From Firmicutes bacterium UBA5449 (GTDB lineage: Bacteria; Bacillota; SHA-98; UBA4971): a stretch of 33,709 nucleotides of DNA. The notes under the pieces are model-generated. The model was not told the origin of the DNA. It made no database searches and was given only the letters and a program-made list of their open reading frames with translations. Positions 8,679 through 17,127 of the stretch are shown here, one piece after another. A program made the position numbers and the translations under genes. The stretch's first letter is position 1. Each line of letters begins with the position of its first letter. The DNA lies in the NCBI GenBank assembly GCA_002424305.1, contig DIQZ01000058.1, positions 14,329-48,037 of the forward strand. The letters run 5' to 3'.

Positions 8679-8682
8679 TTCG

Positions 8683-9996
8683 CTACCTCACCTTCCTGAG
8701 CTTTCGTGACTCCAAGAGCTCCACAAAAGCCCCAAGTCTGGTCAACGACTGCGCTTCGCCGCTGTTCCTTTCATCCACTCCGTCTCCGTCAAGATTCAAA
8801 AAAGGGACGCCTTTCTTTTTCAGATAATCTGAAAGGATAGATGCAGCACCGTTATACTGTCTGCATCCCCATTGGGCAAACTGCACTACACCGTCGATAG
8901 AGAAATCCTGAACGATTCGGCCGATTACTTCAAGTCTACGCTCTAGCGGACCCCATCCCGGGTTAGCCATGATTTTCTTAGCCAGGCTCATGTATGGGAC
9001 AGAGGCATCCAGCCGATCCCAGTACATATGGCTGAATTCTTCGAAAGCGATAGAAACTTGACATTTCTCTTCCAGGTAGCTAAAAAGTCTGGGACTGTAA
9101 TACGGCCTTAAGTTGAGCCAACCAAGTCTGAGTTGCTCATTTTCGACGGGATAATGACCGGTATCGATAATATTTTCTGCATGGTCAACCAGATCCCGAT
9201 AGAACTTAGTAAGCCATGGACTTCCCCATGACCATAAGAACAACACTACGTAGTTTAACGCTTCTGAGCCGCGCCATGGGGATGGGATGTTAGTTCTTAG
9301 GTTACATAGATTCAGATAATAATCACGGGCAGCATTTGAATTTGCAAAAGCCTCAGCCATGTGATCTCCTGACAAGCCGGGCACTTCCCGCTCTAAGCTC
9401 GCGGCAACTTTCTCTATCTGTCGTGCCAGCCTATCAAGTGTTTGAGCAGAATGAACATAGGGCACATCCAATATGTAAAAAGGGCAATTATGATACTGAC
9501 TTATTTGAAACAAGGATCGTTTACCACCGTCACAAAGGTGCGATGACACAACTACAGCGGCAGGAGTTGGGGTGAGCTCCAGAACTGAAGCCCCAACCCC
9601 GGCTCTATGAAAACTGCAAAGATCAGGAGAATACCAAAGAGATTCACATGCTGCAAGGCTCTCACCGGCCAATCCGAAACTCGCTGCAAATCCTGAAGCG
9701 GCCTCCGGCAGGAAAGGTACACCTCCCAGGCCGTAGATGAGTTCGTTTGGGACGAACGCACTTGTAAAAATGCAGGGTTTCTCTTCAAGATATGAGCTCC
9801 GGAAATCATGGGCAAAGCACTTGATAGCGTCAATTTGATAAGGCTTCCCGCCTCGCCTTTGCATATAATCAATCACCAGGCTTGCTATGCTATGAACCCA
9901 GTTCTTTCGTGAAAGTGCACGAATGACCTTAATGCGTCGTGTTTCTCCCGCTATCTCCCGGTGTAATCGTATTGTGTTGTTCCTTCCCTGCGTCAT
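8683..9996 (-). CDS. 2-hydroxyacyl-CoA dehydratase-type subunit, larger (437 aa)
   Basis: A member of the HgdA/HgdB/BcrBC family (2-hydroxyglutaryl-CoA dehydratase D-component). These proteins carry a [4Fe-4S] or double-cubane cluster and use an activated electron for dehydration or reduction. Three cysteines sit in the family's ligand contexts: C127 (DLCSFHRAGVGA), C155 (SSHLCDGGKR) and C378 (QFAQWGCRQYNGA). The N-terminal 75 residues are basic and less typical. Its ATG overlaps the stop of the preceding subunit gene by four bases (ATGA), so the two are translationally coupled and probably form a heterodimer. Whether the substrate is a CoA thioester cannot be told: relatives include CoA-independent double-cubane proteins. 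Function unknown beyond family. Confidence 0.85.
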   Translation of the reverse strand: MTQGRNNTIRLHREIAGETRRIKVIRALSRKNWVHSIASLVIDYMQRRGGKPYQIDAIKCFAHDFRSSYLEEKPCIFTSAFVPNELIYGLGGVPFLPEAASGFAASFGLAGESLAACESLWYSPDLCSFHRAGVGASVLELTPTPAAVVVSSHLCDGGKRSLFQISQYHNCPFYILDVPYVHSAQTLDRLARQIEKVAASLEREVPGLSGDHMAEAFANSNAARDYYLNLCNLRTNIPSPWRGSEALNYVVLFLWSWGSPWLTKFYRDLVDHAENIIDTGHYPVENEQLRLGWLNLRPYYSPRLFSYLEEKCQVSIAFEEFSHMYWDRLDASVPYMSLAKKIMANPGWGPLERRLEVIGRIVQDFSIDGVVQFAQWGCRQYNGAASILSDYLKKKGVPFLNLDGDGVDERNSGEAQSLTRLGAFVELLESRKLRKVR

Positions 9997-11135
9997 TTGG
10001 ATGTACCTGCTCTTACGATTTGTCTGCTTTCAAGCATTTCTCTAAACGCTGCTATTCGTGTGAGGGCCTGACCTGTCCTCCCAACTCCGTATTGGCCTTC
10101 AAGGAGGAGAACAGGGAGGCGGCCCGGAGATTTCAAACCATGCTTCACCTCAAGGAAATCGTAGTAGGCTTGGTCACAAAACTTAGGAGCAAAGTAAATA
10201 AGCCCTCGGGCATCACAATCCGAAGTAAGTCCGTGAAGATAGTGGATTCGCTCATCATCCCGGAACATTCTTGGACAGGGTGGTTTCCTAAGATATGCCT
10301 TAGCGAGCGCATAAAAAGGATCAGAGGTGCTTTCATTATCAACAGTGAAAGCGTATGTCCTTGAAGGTAGGCACGAATCAATAAAGACCACGTCAAGCCC
10401 TGCACTTTCTATGCAGTGGAGTAGAGACAAATCCAGCAGGCAGGTCCCGGTGACTCCTACAGGGATCCTATTCCCAATCGGATGCAGGGGATGGGCTTCA
10501 GATAACGTCTTATCTATCAGCTCTTCGGCTTTCCTGACAATAGTTTCAATTATGCTCGGTGCAAAGACGTGCTTGGATCGAGGCTGCCGAGGTTCAAGGT
10601 CAGCACAATCTTGTGATGTGGAAAAGTCAGCCACGAGTTGGTTGATAGACATGGCAAGCCGGGTTGCTGTGACAGCGGAAACCTGTCTTTCGGATAGAAG
10701 GTCAAACACTTTAGCAAGTCCTATCCTGATTCTGTTCATGCATCCGATCGCAGATTTGAGATTCTCACAAAAGTCAGCAGGGAGAGGAGCGTTGGAATCC
10801 ATCAGGTTGGAGGCGAAGTTTCTGAGCTCTTCTGCATAAAATGAAACTGCCTCTGCATCATGTGTGCGTGGGACATCCACAAAATGAACAGCGCCGGCCA
10901 GACTCCAATATCTCAGGGCGTCATAGACCCTGCGCATGGCATCGCAAGACTCAGCAATGACAACTACGTGGTCATCCCCGTATTGTCGCAAGAACGCTCT
11001 GGCATACGGACAGAAATCGCGGGGAAGGTATCCTTCCATCGCTGGGAGAGGACCTTCGAATATACCGCGTTTGACATGCATCCCGGCTGTCAGGGGTATT
11101 TCATGCGGTATGTAACTGCACGATAAGTAAACCAC
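9993..11135 (-). CDS. 2-hydroxyacyl-CoA dehydratase-type subunit, smaller (380 aa)
   Basis: Second member of the same iron-sulfur family, first gene of the minus-strand set. Ligand-type cysteines are C42 (RDFCPYARAF), C64 (AESCDAMRRV, compare the TCDGKKK motif of HadB) and C320 (APKFCDQAYYDF); the VDVPRTHDAEAVSFY stretch matches the post-ligand segment of HgdB-like subunits. Length is close to HgdB/HadC (about 375-380). It shares the C-terminal pattern (RTGQALTRIAAFREMLESR) with its partner (QSLTRLGAFVELLESR), evidence that the two are ancient paralogues. No obvious promoter is seen in the 36 bases shared with the downstream end of the copper ATPase gene, so transcription may read through from that gene. 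Confidence 0.83.
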   Translation of the reverse strand: MVYLSCSYIPHEIPLTAGMHVKRGIFEGPLPAMEGYLPRDFCPYARAFLRQYGDDHVVVIAESCDAMRRVYDALRYWSLAGAVHFVDVPRTHDAEAVSFYAEELRNFASNLMDSNAPLPADFCENLKSAIGCMNRIRIGLAKVFDLLSERQVSAVTATRLAMSINQLVADFSTSQDCADLEPRQPRSKHVFAPSIIETIVRKAEELIDKTLSEAHPLHPIGNRIPVGVTGTCLLDLSLLHCIESAGLDVVFIDSCLPSRTYAFTVDNESTSDPFYALAKAYLRKPPCPRMFRDDERIHYLHGLTSDCDARGLIYFAPKFCDQAYYDFLEVKHGLKSPGRLPVLLLEGQYGVGRTGQALTRIAAFREMLESRQIVRAGTSK

Positions 11136-11171
11136 GAAAAATACCTCCGCCTATGTTTATCTCACACACAA

Positions 11172-13412
11172 TTATCCCATAGGATCGAACCTTCGCAGCC
11201 TGAGCGAATTCATTACCACAGATACTGACGAGAAGGACATTGCTGCTCCTGCAATCACTGGGGATAAGAATCCTAAAGCTGCTACAGGTATTCCAATAAT
11301 ATTATAGATGAAAGCCCAAAACAGATTTTGGCGAATAATGGTCATGGTGCCACGGCTTAGCTTGATTGCAGCGGCAATATGTCTAAGATCACCTTGAACC
11401 AGGGTGATATCAGAGGCTTCTATGGCGATATCAGTTCCGGTGCCTATGGCGATACCTATGTCTGCCGCAGCAAGGGCAGGGGCATCGTTGATTCCGTCTC
11501 CGACCATGGCCACCACGCGTCCTTCACTACGGAGCCTTTCTACTTCTTTCGCTTTATCTTCCGGAAGAACTTCTGCCAAAACCCTTTCAATCCCTGCTTG
11601 GTTTGCGATGAAACTGGCCGTGCGTAAGTTATCACCGGTCAACATTACAACGTCGATTCCCAGCTCCTTGAGAGCCCAAATGGCATCTGCGGATGTCTCT
11701 TTTAGCGTGTCTGCCACACCAATAACGCCAATGATCCTTCCGTCTACTGCGATGAGCATCGCAGTCCTTCCCTGAGATTCAAGGGCTAATAGATTGCTTT
11801 GGACATTCTCGCAGGCGATTCCTCGCTCTGTCATTAACCGAACAGTGCCTACCAGCACTTCTTTGTCTTCAACTTTTGCCGTTACCCCTTTTCCGGGAAT
11901 TGAATGGAAAGCTGAAGGCTCCACCGGGCTTAGTCCGAGGGCTTGGGCGTGTTGAACAATTGCCATTCCTAACGGGTGCTCCGAACGAAGCTCAGCCGAG
12001 GCTGCAAGTTTCACCATTTCGTCAAGCTCAGCCTCTTTGTGGCCAGGCACGCTGACCGGCACTACACTGACTACTGCAGGCTCTCCCTTTGTGATAGTTC
12101 CGGTTTTGTCCAGGACAACAGTATCAATTTTGTGAGCTCTTTCTAAGTGTTCCGCCCCTCGAATCAGAATGCCTGACTCAGCGCCTCTTCCTGTTCCCAC
12201 CATGATGGCTGTGGGTGTGGCAAGACCGAGAGAACAAGGACAGGCGATTACAAGGACTGCAGTAAAGGCAAGAACGGCTCGTCCCGGATCCCCTGAGGCG
12301 AGGAACCATATGATAAGAGTAAGCAGTGCTATGATAAGCACACCGGGGACGAAGTAGCCGGCCACTTTGTCGGCTAGACGCTGTATTGGAGCTTTTGATC
12401 CCTGTGCTTCTTCAACCATTCTCACTATTTGCGAGAGAACAGTGTCTCGCCCTACCTTTGTGGCCCGAAACTTAAAGGCGCCATGCTTGTTAATGGTGCC
12501 GGCTGTAACTTGAGCACCGGGCCCCTTTTCCATTGGGATGCTCTCTCCTGTTAACATAGATTCATCTACTATGGACATCCCCTCTGTTACAATGCCGTCA
12601 ACAGGTATACGGTCTCCCGGCCTTACTATGACGACATCACCTTCGACAACCTCCTCAGTATCCATCTGAATTTCCGCACCTTCTCGGATAATATAGGTTT
12701 TTTGAGGTGAAAGTTGCATTAGCTTTTCTATTGCCTCTCCGGTTTTGCCTTTCGCTCTGGCTTCTAAGTAGCGGCCCAGGAGGACGAGGGTAATAATGAC
12801 AGCAGATGACTCGTAATATACATGGCCGAAAGAGACGAAGGTTTGATATAAGCTAAATGCGTAGGCTGCTGTAGTTCCCATTGCGATGAGCGTGTCCATA
12901 TTGGCTGACCCGGCGCGCAAAGCTGAAAATGCCCCTCGGTAGAATTGCCATCCTGCACCGAATTGGACAGGCGTGGCCATGAGAAACTGAAAGTATGGGC
13001 TTTCCAGCCATGTAGGGAGGTTGACCCCGAATAAGTGAGAGAGCATAAGTGAAACAAGGGGAAGCGAGAATATGGCGGAGATGAGAAACCGTAGGAAATG
13101 GCCTTTTATTTCTTCCTCACGCTTTTTCTCTTCTCTGTCTCCTTCACCTACCCGACCTGCTCGCCGGTTGGTCTGAGTCACTTCTTTAGCTTCATATCCT
13201 GCACCCTTAACGGTTTGTATTATCTGAGGGATTGAGGTTTCATGAGGGGCATAAGTGACTGTAGCCTGCCCGGTTACAAGGTTTACTACTGCGCTTGTGA
13301 CACCCGGAGCTTTTTCAAGGGCCCGTTCCACACGAGACACGCATGAGGCGCAGTGCATCCCGGCAACCTCAAATACCTGTTCTCTCACATGTTCATCATG
13401 GTTTTGGCGCAT
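11172..13412 (-). CDS. copA: Copper-exporting P1B-type ATPase CopA
   Basis: A 746-residue membrane pump that exports Cu(I) at the cost of ATP. One N-terminal heavy-metal domain has GMHCASC (C21, C24). A low-complexity charged linker (about 85-105) is followed by eight membrane segments. The metal-binding CPC is at 391-393, the phosphorylated aspartate of DKTGT is D435, with TGES, and the ATP-domain motifs MLTGDN and GDGINDAPAL in order. YNIIG in membrane segment 7 and MSFSSVSVVMNSLR in segment 8 are the Cu(I)-ATPase (P1B-1) signatures. Start ATG has GGGGGTG nine bases upstream. A possible promoter and a 12-bp palindrome lie in its leader. No CopZ or CsoR gene is in the window. Confidence 0.95.
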   Translation of the reverse strand: MRQNHDEHVREQVFEVAGMHCASCVSRVERALEKAPGVTSAVVNLVTGQATVTYAPHETSIPQIIQTVKGAGYEAKEVTQTNRRAGRVGEGDREEKKREEEIKGHFLRFLISAIFSLPLVSLMLSHLFGVNLPTWLESPYFQFLMATPVQFGAGWQFYRGAFSALRAGSANMDTLIAMGTTAAYAFSLYQTFVSFGHVYYESSAVIITLVLLGRYLEARAKGKTGEAIEKLMQLSPQKTYIIREGAEIQMDTEEVVEGDVVIVRPGDRIPVDGIVTEGMSIVDESMLTGESIPMEKGPGAQVTAGTINKHGAFKFRATKVGRDTVLSQIVRMVEEAQGSKAPIQRLADKVAGYFVPGVLIIALLTLIIWFLASGDPGRAVLAFTAVLVIACPCSLGLATPTAIMVGTGRGAESGILIRGAEHLERAHKIDTVVLDKTGTITKGEPAVVSVVPVSVPGHKEAELDEMVKLAASAELRSEHPLGMAIVQHAQALGLSPVEPSAFHSIPGKGVTAKVEDKEVLVGTVRLMTERGIACENVQSNLLALESQGRTAMLIAVDGRIIGVIGVADTLKETSADAIWALKELGIDVVMLTGDNLRTASFIANQAGIERVLAEVLPEDKAKEVERLRSEGRVVAMVGDGINDAPALAAADIGIAIGTGTDIAIEASDITLVQGDLRHIAAAIKLSRGTMTIIRQNLFWAFIYNIIGIPVAALGFLSPVIAGAAMSFSSVSVVMNSLRLRRFDPMG

Positions 13413-13440
13413 GATTACACCCCCAAGTCATTCCCAAGAG

Positions 13441-13452
13441 TGTCCCGGGACA
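13441..13452. promoter_or_regulatory. Perfect 12-bp palindrome in the copA leader
   Basis: TGTCCCGGGACA is a perfect palindrome about 30 bases upstream of the copA start and about 45 bases downstream of the predicted -10. CsoR-type copper repressors use GC-rich dyads, so it is a candidate operator; this is inferred from position and symmetry only. Confidence 0.35.
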
Positions 13453-13494
13453 TCCATGAGTTCGCCTATAGCTTGTTCACTGTGTTCTTCTTTT

Positions 13495-13524
13495 ATCGTA
13501 AGTTATGTATTGTAAGCTATGCAA
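13495..13524 (-). promoter_or_regulatory. Candidate promoter of copA
   Basis: Reading the minus strand: TTGCAT (13524-13519), an 18-base spacer and TACGAT (13500-13495). Each hexamer matches consensus at four of six positions, so the call is moderate. Confidence 0.4.
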
Positions 13525-13591
13525 TTTTGCGTATGTGATTTTTGGGGAATTATTCTTGTAACTCCTGTCTCCGCTAAGACTTACTTGAAAC

Positions 13592-13628
13592 AAAAAAGCC
13601 GATCCTCTTAAGAGTTAAGGGGATCGGC
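13592..13628 (-). terminator. Intrinsic terminator after the CofE-like gene
   Basis: On the minus strand a stem GCCGATCCCCTT / AAGAGGATCGGC (13628-13617 with 13609-13598) is followed by TTTTTT (13597-13592). It lies 23 bases after the stop of the CofE-like gene and separates it from copA. Confidence 0.92.
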
Positions 13629-13650
13629 AGAAGTCGAACCATATATAGGA

Positions 13651-14823
13651 TTACATCCCTTTGACAAGCACTATTGGTGTGCCGGCATCAGCGGAACCAA
13701 TAACCAGGTCAGCTAAGCTTGCGATAACATCTTCAATTCTTCTGGGAGTAGTCCCCTCTGTAGAAGCGGCTTGCCTGTCAATAGGTTCTTTCTTCTTAGT
13801 TAACAGAGCATTTTCTATATCAGGAATATCGATGCCCCCATACCACATCTCGTCAACAAGGTACTTATACTTCAATCCTTCGCGGTACCTACCGGAGAGT
13901 CCTCGTGTCATGCCGAAGGCGGGTTTCGGGTCTGCCAGCTCATATATGCCTGTTGAAGGATCATGATAAGCGCCGTCCCCGAAGACTAATACTTCTATGT
14001 TCTTGCCCAGCTTTTGCATGATCTCAGCTTGTATGTGCTCAGCCAGTTCGTCTGAATTACGTGGAGCAAGTTTCAGCCTGTCTCCTGAGGACATGTTACT
14101 TCCAAGAAGCCCCCACTCAGACCAAGCGCCCGGTGGTGTATTGCACATGCTTTGAAGGGTTATGCAACGGCTTATAATAGGCGCAAGAGTTTGTTTTGTT
14201 TCTTCACGGTTATGAACATTTGCTACCACAACTGCATCAACGTTAGCTTCAGTAATCTTTATGGGATCGTTCGAGAAGAATATGGTGGCTTTCGCTCCCT
14301 CTTCAGTAATGGTAGATGTGTAGAGATCAACATAGTCAACAGCAGTTACAGGATGCCTGAGTCTTTCTGAACCGGCCTCTTCCAGAGTTATGATATCGCT
14401 GTCATCTTTCCCCAGTTTCTTTGCAAACCCTTTCGGAAGAATTGGGTTACCCACTTCATCGGTGGGATGCGATAATTGAACCACAACTTCTCCTTTGGGG
14501 ACAGCTCTGGCAAGTCCCTTAAGAACCAGCCAAAATCTATTACGACTCAAGATTGGGAATACAACCCCAAGTCTGTCCGAGGGTCCGATTTTCAACTGCT
14601 TGCGTGCCTCTTTGGCGACATCATCCACAGTAACATAGTTGTTCTGTGCCCTTGCCACCACTGACTCTGTTATGCAAACAGTATCCCCTGAATCCAGGAG
14701 GCCGTCATCGTCACACTTAGCCAGCGCATCGTAGGTCATCCGGACAATATCAGATCCGGGGACGACCACTCCTATCTTAATACCAAACGCTGACACCCCT
14801 ATGTATTCAGGTAATCTTATCAC
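13651..14823 (-). CDS. CofE-like protein (F420-0:glutamyl ligase family), function uncertain
   Basis: A 390-residue protein that I assign to the coenzyme F420-0:gamma-glutamyl ligase family. Supporting stretches are an N-terminal beta-rich domain with GDTVCITESVVARAQN (the family's GDV-V--S-K--S-region), a DRLGVVFPILSRNRF segment and a FGDGAYHDPSTGIYE segment. It is much longer than archaeal CofE (about 250 residues). No F420 biosynthesis gene (CofC, CofD, FbiC) is in the window and most anaerobic Bacillota lack F420, so another amide ligase role is likely. Start is a GTG with GAGGAT upstream. It has its own terminator and no obvious operon partner. Confidence 0.65.
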   Translation of the reverse strand: MIRLPEYIGVSAFGIKIGVVVPGSDIVRMTYDALAKCDDDGLLDSGDTVCITESVVARAQNNYVTVDDVAKEARKQLKIGPSDRLGVVFPILSRNRFWLVLKGLARAVPKGEVVVQLSHPTDEVGNPILPKGFAKKLGKDDSDIITLEEAGSERLRHPVTAVDYVDLYTSTITEEGAKATIFFSNDPIKITEANVDAVVVANVHNREETKQTLAPIISRCITLQSMCNTPPGAWSEWGLLGSNMSSGDRLKLAPRNSDELAEHIQAEIMQKLGKNIEVLVFGDGAYHDPSTGIYELADPKPAFGMTRGLSGRYREGLKYKYLVDEMWYGGIDIPDIENALLTKKKEPIDRQAASTEGTTPRRIEDVIASLADLVIGSADAGTPIVLVKGM

Positions 14824-15021
14824 TTTTCAACATCCTCATTTCTCCATGAAGTTTCGTATATTCTTATTACAACGCCGCTCATAGAATATACATGAAATAT
14901 GTCAATTTATCAATGTCCCTGCCTTCACCTGCCTTCACGGCGCAGGCTTGTGTTCCTGCATCCTTGTTTGAAAAAGAAAAGCAACTGCGGTTTTTGGAGG
15001 GTTGGTAGTAGTAAGCCGGCC

Positions 15022-15057
15022 AAAAAAATAAGGATTTTGCTGCCTTGCGCAAAATCC
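15022..15057 (-). terminator. Intrinsic terminator of tRNA-Arg(ACG)
   Basis: On the minus strand GGATTTTGC (15057-15049) pairs with GCAAAATCC (15040-15032), followed within four bases by TTTTTTT (15028-15022). It lies 12 bases past the encoded CCA. Confidence 0.88.
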
Positions 15058-15068
15058 CGGTTAAAGTA

Positions 15069-15145
15069 TGGCGCGCCCGGCAGGACTTGAACCTGCGGCC
15101 TGTTGATTCGTAGTCAACCGCTCTAATCCACTGAGCTACGGGCGC
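15069..15145 (-). tRNA. tRNA-Arg (anticodon ACG)
   Basis: Minus strand, 77 nt with encoded CCA. Acceptor GCGCCCG/CGGGCGC, D arm GCTC..GAGC, anticodon stem GTTGA/TCAAC with loop CTACGAA (ACG, to be read with inosine after TadA editing), T arm GCAGG TTCAAGT CCTGC. The tadA gene that would edit it is in the same window. Confidence 0.97.
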
Positions 15146-15198
15146 TCGAAAAACTTGATTTTTGAAAATTATGTTTTGTATAATATGACTTCTCATTT

Positions 15199-15345
15199 CT
15201 AAGCTGCTTCCCATTTGCTATAATAGCATAACATTGATAGACGTTCAAGAGTTTCATCAGGCAGGTAATCTATGACAAGCTTCAACCGTTGCAAATCACC
15301 TAATTCTTCAATTTCGCTCCACCCAAATAACTGCTTTTGTGGCAT
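15199..15345 (-). pseudogene. N-terminal remnant of an IS transposase (putative)
   Basis: A 48-residue minus-strand ORF begins MPQKQLFGWSEIEELGD and continues LQRLKLVIDYLPDE. That opening resembles, from memory, the N terminus of a family of bacterial insertion-sequence transposases (W-E-x-LGDL-R-x-x-L-x-LP-DE), which normally continue for several hundred residues. Here it ends after LCYYSKWEAA at a stop codon next to tRNA-Arg. No terminal inverted repeats were found. If right, it is what is left of an element between the tRNA and the azl genes. Family call is tentative. Confidence 0.4.
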
Positions 15346-15560
15346 AATTGCCATGAAGGTGACCCCCAGCGTTCTTCTTGTTTGGCATACTTACAAGATT
15401 TGACACATTGGGCCGGTTGTCTTCATTGTTTGTCAAAAAATAGGCTCTCATCATGGGGGGAAACGAATATTTGCCCACTTCTGTAACCCGCATCACTGCC
15501 GGCTTTTGCTACAGCGAAAATAGCTCAGGCCGTCGCTTTATCTGGGTTCACATTCGCCTT

Positions 15561-15866
15561 TTAGTGTACAAATAGCTGTATAAGATAGACAGTCAAGATT
15601 GCGCCTACGGCGACTTCCAACAGGCCTTTTTCAAAGAAAGCCAAAATAAGCGCAACTGTCATTCCGATTAAGGCTGAAGTCATATTCCCTGTAGAATACA
15701 GTATTCCCGGAAAAGTCATAGCTCCCAGGGCAGCAAACGGCACATAATGCAGAAAAGAACGCAAGAGGCGGGATTTTGACCGTTCTTTGACAAAGAGCAT
15801 TGGCAGTACCCGCGGAATATACGTAACCGCTGCCATTAGAATTACTGCAATAATTGTTTTTTGCAT
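15561..15866 (-). CDS. azlD: AzlD-type branched-chain amino-acid exporter subunit
   Basis: A 101-residue, four-segment membrane protein. The start IIAVILMAAVTYIPRVLP and a C-terminal hydrophobic repeat are typical of AzlD, the small partner of AzlC; together they export branched-chain amino acids or analogues such as azaleucine. The ATG at 15866 is chosen because GGGAGG lies just upstream and it falls one base after the azlC stop, so the two are coupled. A longer reading upstream would only overlap azlC out of frame. Confidence 0.88.
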   Translation of the reverse strand: MQKTIIAVILMAAVTYIPRVLPMLFVKERSKSRLLRSFLHYVPFAALGAMTFPGILYSTGNMTSALIGMTVALILAFFEKGLLEVAVGAILTVYLIQLFVH

Positions 15867-15867
15867 G

Positions 15868-16623
15868 CTAGAGATCCTCCCTGGGGAAAAGGACTGCCCC
15901 AATAAAGCAAGTGGCAATGGTTGCAATAACAATGCTCCATCCGGATGAAACCTGCTTAAGGTAGGGAGCCCAGGTAAATAAAGAACTGATAGCAATCGCG
16001 ACCAGAGCTATGATCATGGTGGCTTTGGATTTTTTGGAGCTTGGAACGATTAAAGCAATAAACATTGCATATAAAGCAATACCCATGGAATTCTGTATTT
16101 CGGCAGGAAGAACAGACGAGACAGTTGCGCCCATCGCTGTCCCCAAGGCCCATCCCCAATAAGGACAGAAGATAAGGCCTAGCATATATGCGAAAGAAAT
16201 GTCTCGCCTTTCCAGTGAGGCGACGGCAAATGTTTCATCTGTAATGCCGAAAGACATGATACATTTTTTTGCAAGCGAAGTCTCTGGGGCAATTCTTTGT
16301 GAGAGAGAAAGAGACATTAATAGATACCTGATATTAATCACAAAAGTAGTCAATGTAATTTCCAAAAGAGGTTCGCCGGAGATAATAAGGTTTGTGCCGG
16401 CGAATTGTCCGGCAGAGGTCAGGTTAGTTAATGAAATGAGAATAGCGACCCAAACAGGAATGCCGCCGCTTACTGCTATGAGACCAAAAGTAAAGGAAAC
16501 GGGAACATAACCTAATGCAATGGGGATACCTTGTCTTAGTCCGTATTCAAAATCATCAAGTTGGTGCTTATAAGCATTATCACTTTTTGAATCAATAGGT
16601 GATTTCAACCAAGAGGCCTCCAT
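15868..16623 (-). CDS. azlC: AzlC-type branched-chain amino-acid permease
   Basis: A 251-residue membrane protein of the AzlC family. Residues from 28 (YGLRQGIPIALGYVPVSFTFG) match the conserved first helix, followed by SAGQFAGTNLI and the NIRYLLMSLSLS segment, both family hallmarks. It is followed by azlD in a coupled pair. The N-terminal 25 residues are polar and not conserved, and no clear ribosome site precedes the ATG, so the exact start is uncertain. A good promoter lies just upstream. Confidence 0.88.
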   Translation of the reverse strand: MEASWLKSPIDSKSDNAYKHQLDDFEYGLRQGIPIALGYVPVSFTFGLIAVSGGIPVWVAILISLTNLTSAGQFAGTNLIISGEPLLEITLTTFVINIRYLLMSLSLSQRIAPETSLAKKCIMSFGITDETFAVASLERRDISFAYMLGLIFCPYWGWALGTAMGATVSSVLPAEIQNSMGIALYAMFIALIVPSSKKSKATMIIALVAIAISSLFTWAPYLKQVSSGWSIVIATIATCFIGAVLFPREDL

Positions 16624-16660
16624 ATTAAGTTAACGCGCAACTACTGTCCTATAAAAGATT

Positions 16661-16689
16661 ACTGTAGAGGATAAGACCCATAATGTCAA
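16661..16689 (-). promoter_or_regulatory. Promoter of azlCD
   Basis: On the minus strand TTGACA (16689-16684), 17-base spacer, TACAGT (16666-16661). A perfect -35 and four of six at -10, about 38 bases before the azlC start. Confidence 0.6.
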
Positions 16690-16726
16690 GCAATTCCACA
16701 AGCAATCTCTGTTGTCGCTCTGCGGG

Positions 16727-16785
16727 CAGGTTTACCTGTGGTCTCAGGGGAAAATGTACTCGAAATGGTAGCTGACTCCCGTGAG
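16727..16785 (+). other. Two hairpins in the leader of the small ORF
   Basis: CAGG-TTTA-CCTG (16727-16738) forms a small hairpin, followed by CTCAGGGGA (16743-16751) pairing with TCCCGTGAG (16777-16785), eight of nine pairs. The region is between the azl promoter and the small ORF on the opposite strand. I could not match it to a known RNA family. Confidence 0.3.
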
Positions 16786-16855
16786 GGGCCGTTTATAGCA
16801 TCGCTGTAGGGGATGTGCAATTATATGGATAAGGCTGGCTGGGGGGCAGGATCAG

Positions 16856-17014
16856 ATGGATATACGTTCGTATGTTGATGGAGATATCCGCAGGGAAAGC
16901 CGTCGGCTAAAGGCATGTGAAGAGCGGCGGGCACGGGCGCTGGAAGCAGCTAAGGATGCCGCCGAGGCTTTCCGGGACGTACTGACCCAGATGATCCGTG
17001 AGATTGAGAGATGA
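16856..17014 (+). CDS. Small basic helical protein, 52 residues (hypothetical)
   Basis: An ORF starting MDIRSYVDGDIRRESRR and ending TQMIREIER, with a highly charged, heptad-like composition (27% Arg/Lys, many Glu and Ala) that suggests one long helix or coiled coil. The start is preceded by a G-rich stretch (GGGGGGCAGGA) at a reasonable distance. Codon use is GC-rich and looks coding. It sits 113 bases before the DUF3842 gene on the same strand and may belong to the same transcript. I do not recognise the family. Confidence 0.5.
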   Translation: MDIRSYVDGDIRRESRRLKACEERRARALEAAKDAAEAFRDVLTQMIREIER

Positions 17015-17127
17015 CAGACGCTAATCATTTAAAGAAGGGATCTGTAGTTTAAGCGAGAACTAAAATAGACAGCAGTAGTTGACGGTTCCATGAAGGGGCG
17101 ACCTGCAAATCGCATAGGAGGCCGAGC

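Noticed and set aside
13651..14823. Annotation as a true F420-0:glutamyl ligase
   Set aside because: Family resemblance is there but the protein is far longer and no F420 pathway gene is visible, so only a family-level call is made.
15308..15496. 62-residue minus-strand reading frame upstream of the transposase-like remnant
   Set aside because: It overlaps the better-looking remnant ORF in another frame and has no ribosome site; a weakly coding-like stretch further upstream has in-frame stops. I treat it as non-coding or decayed sequence.
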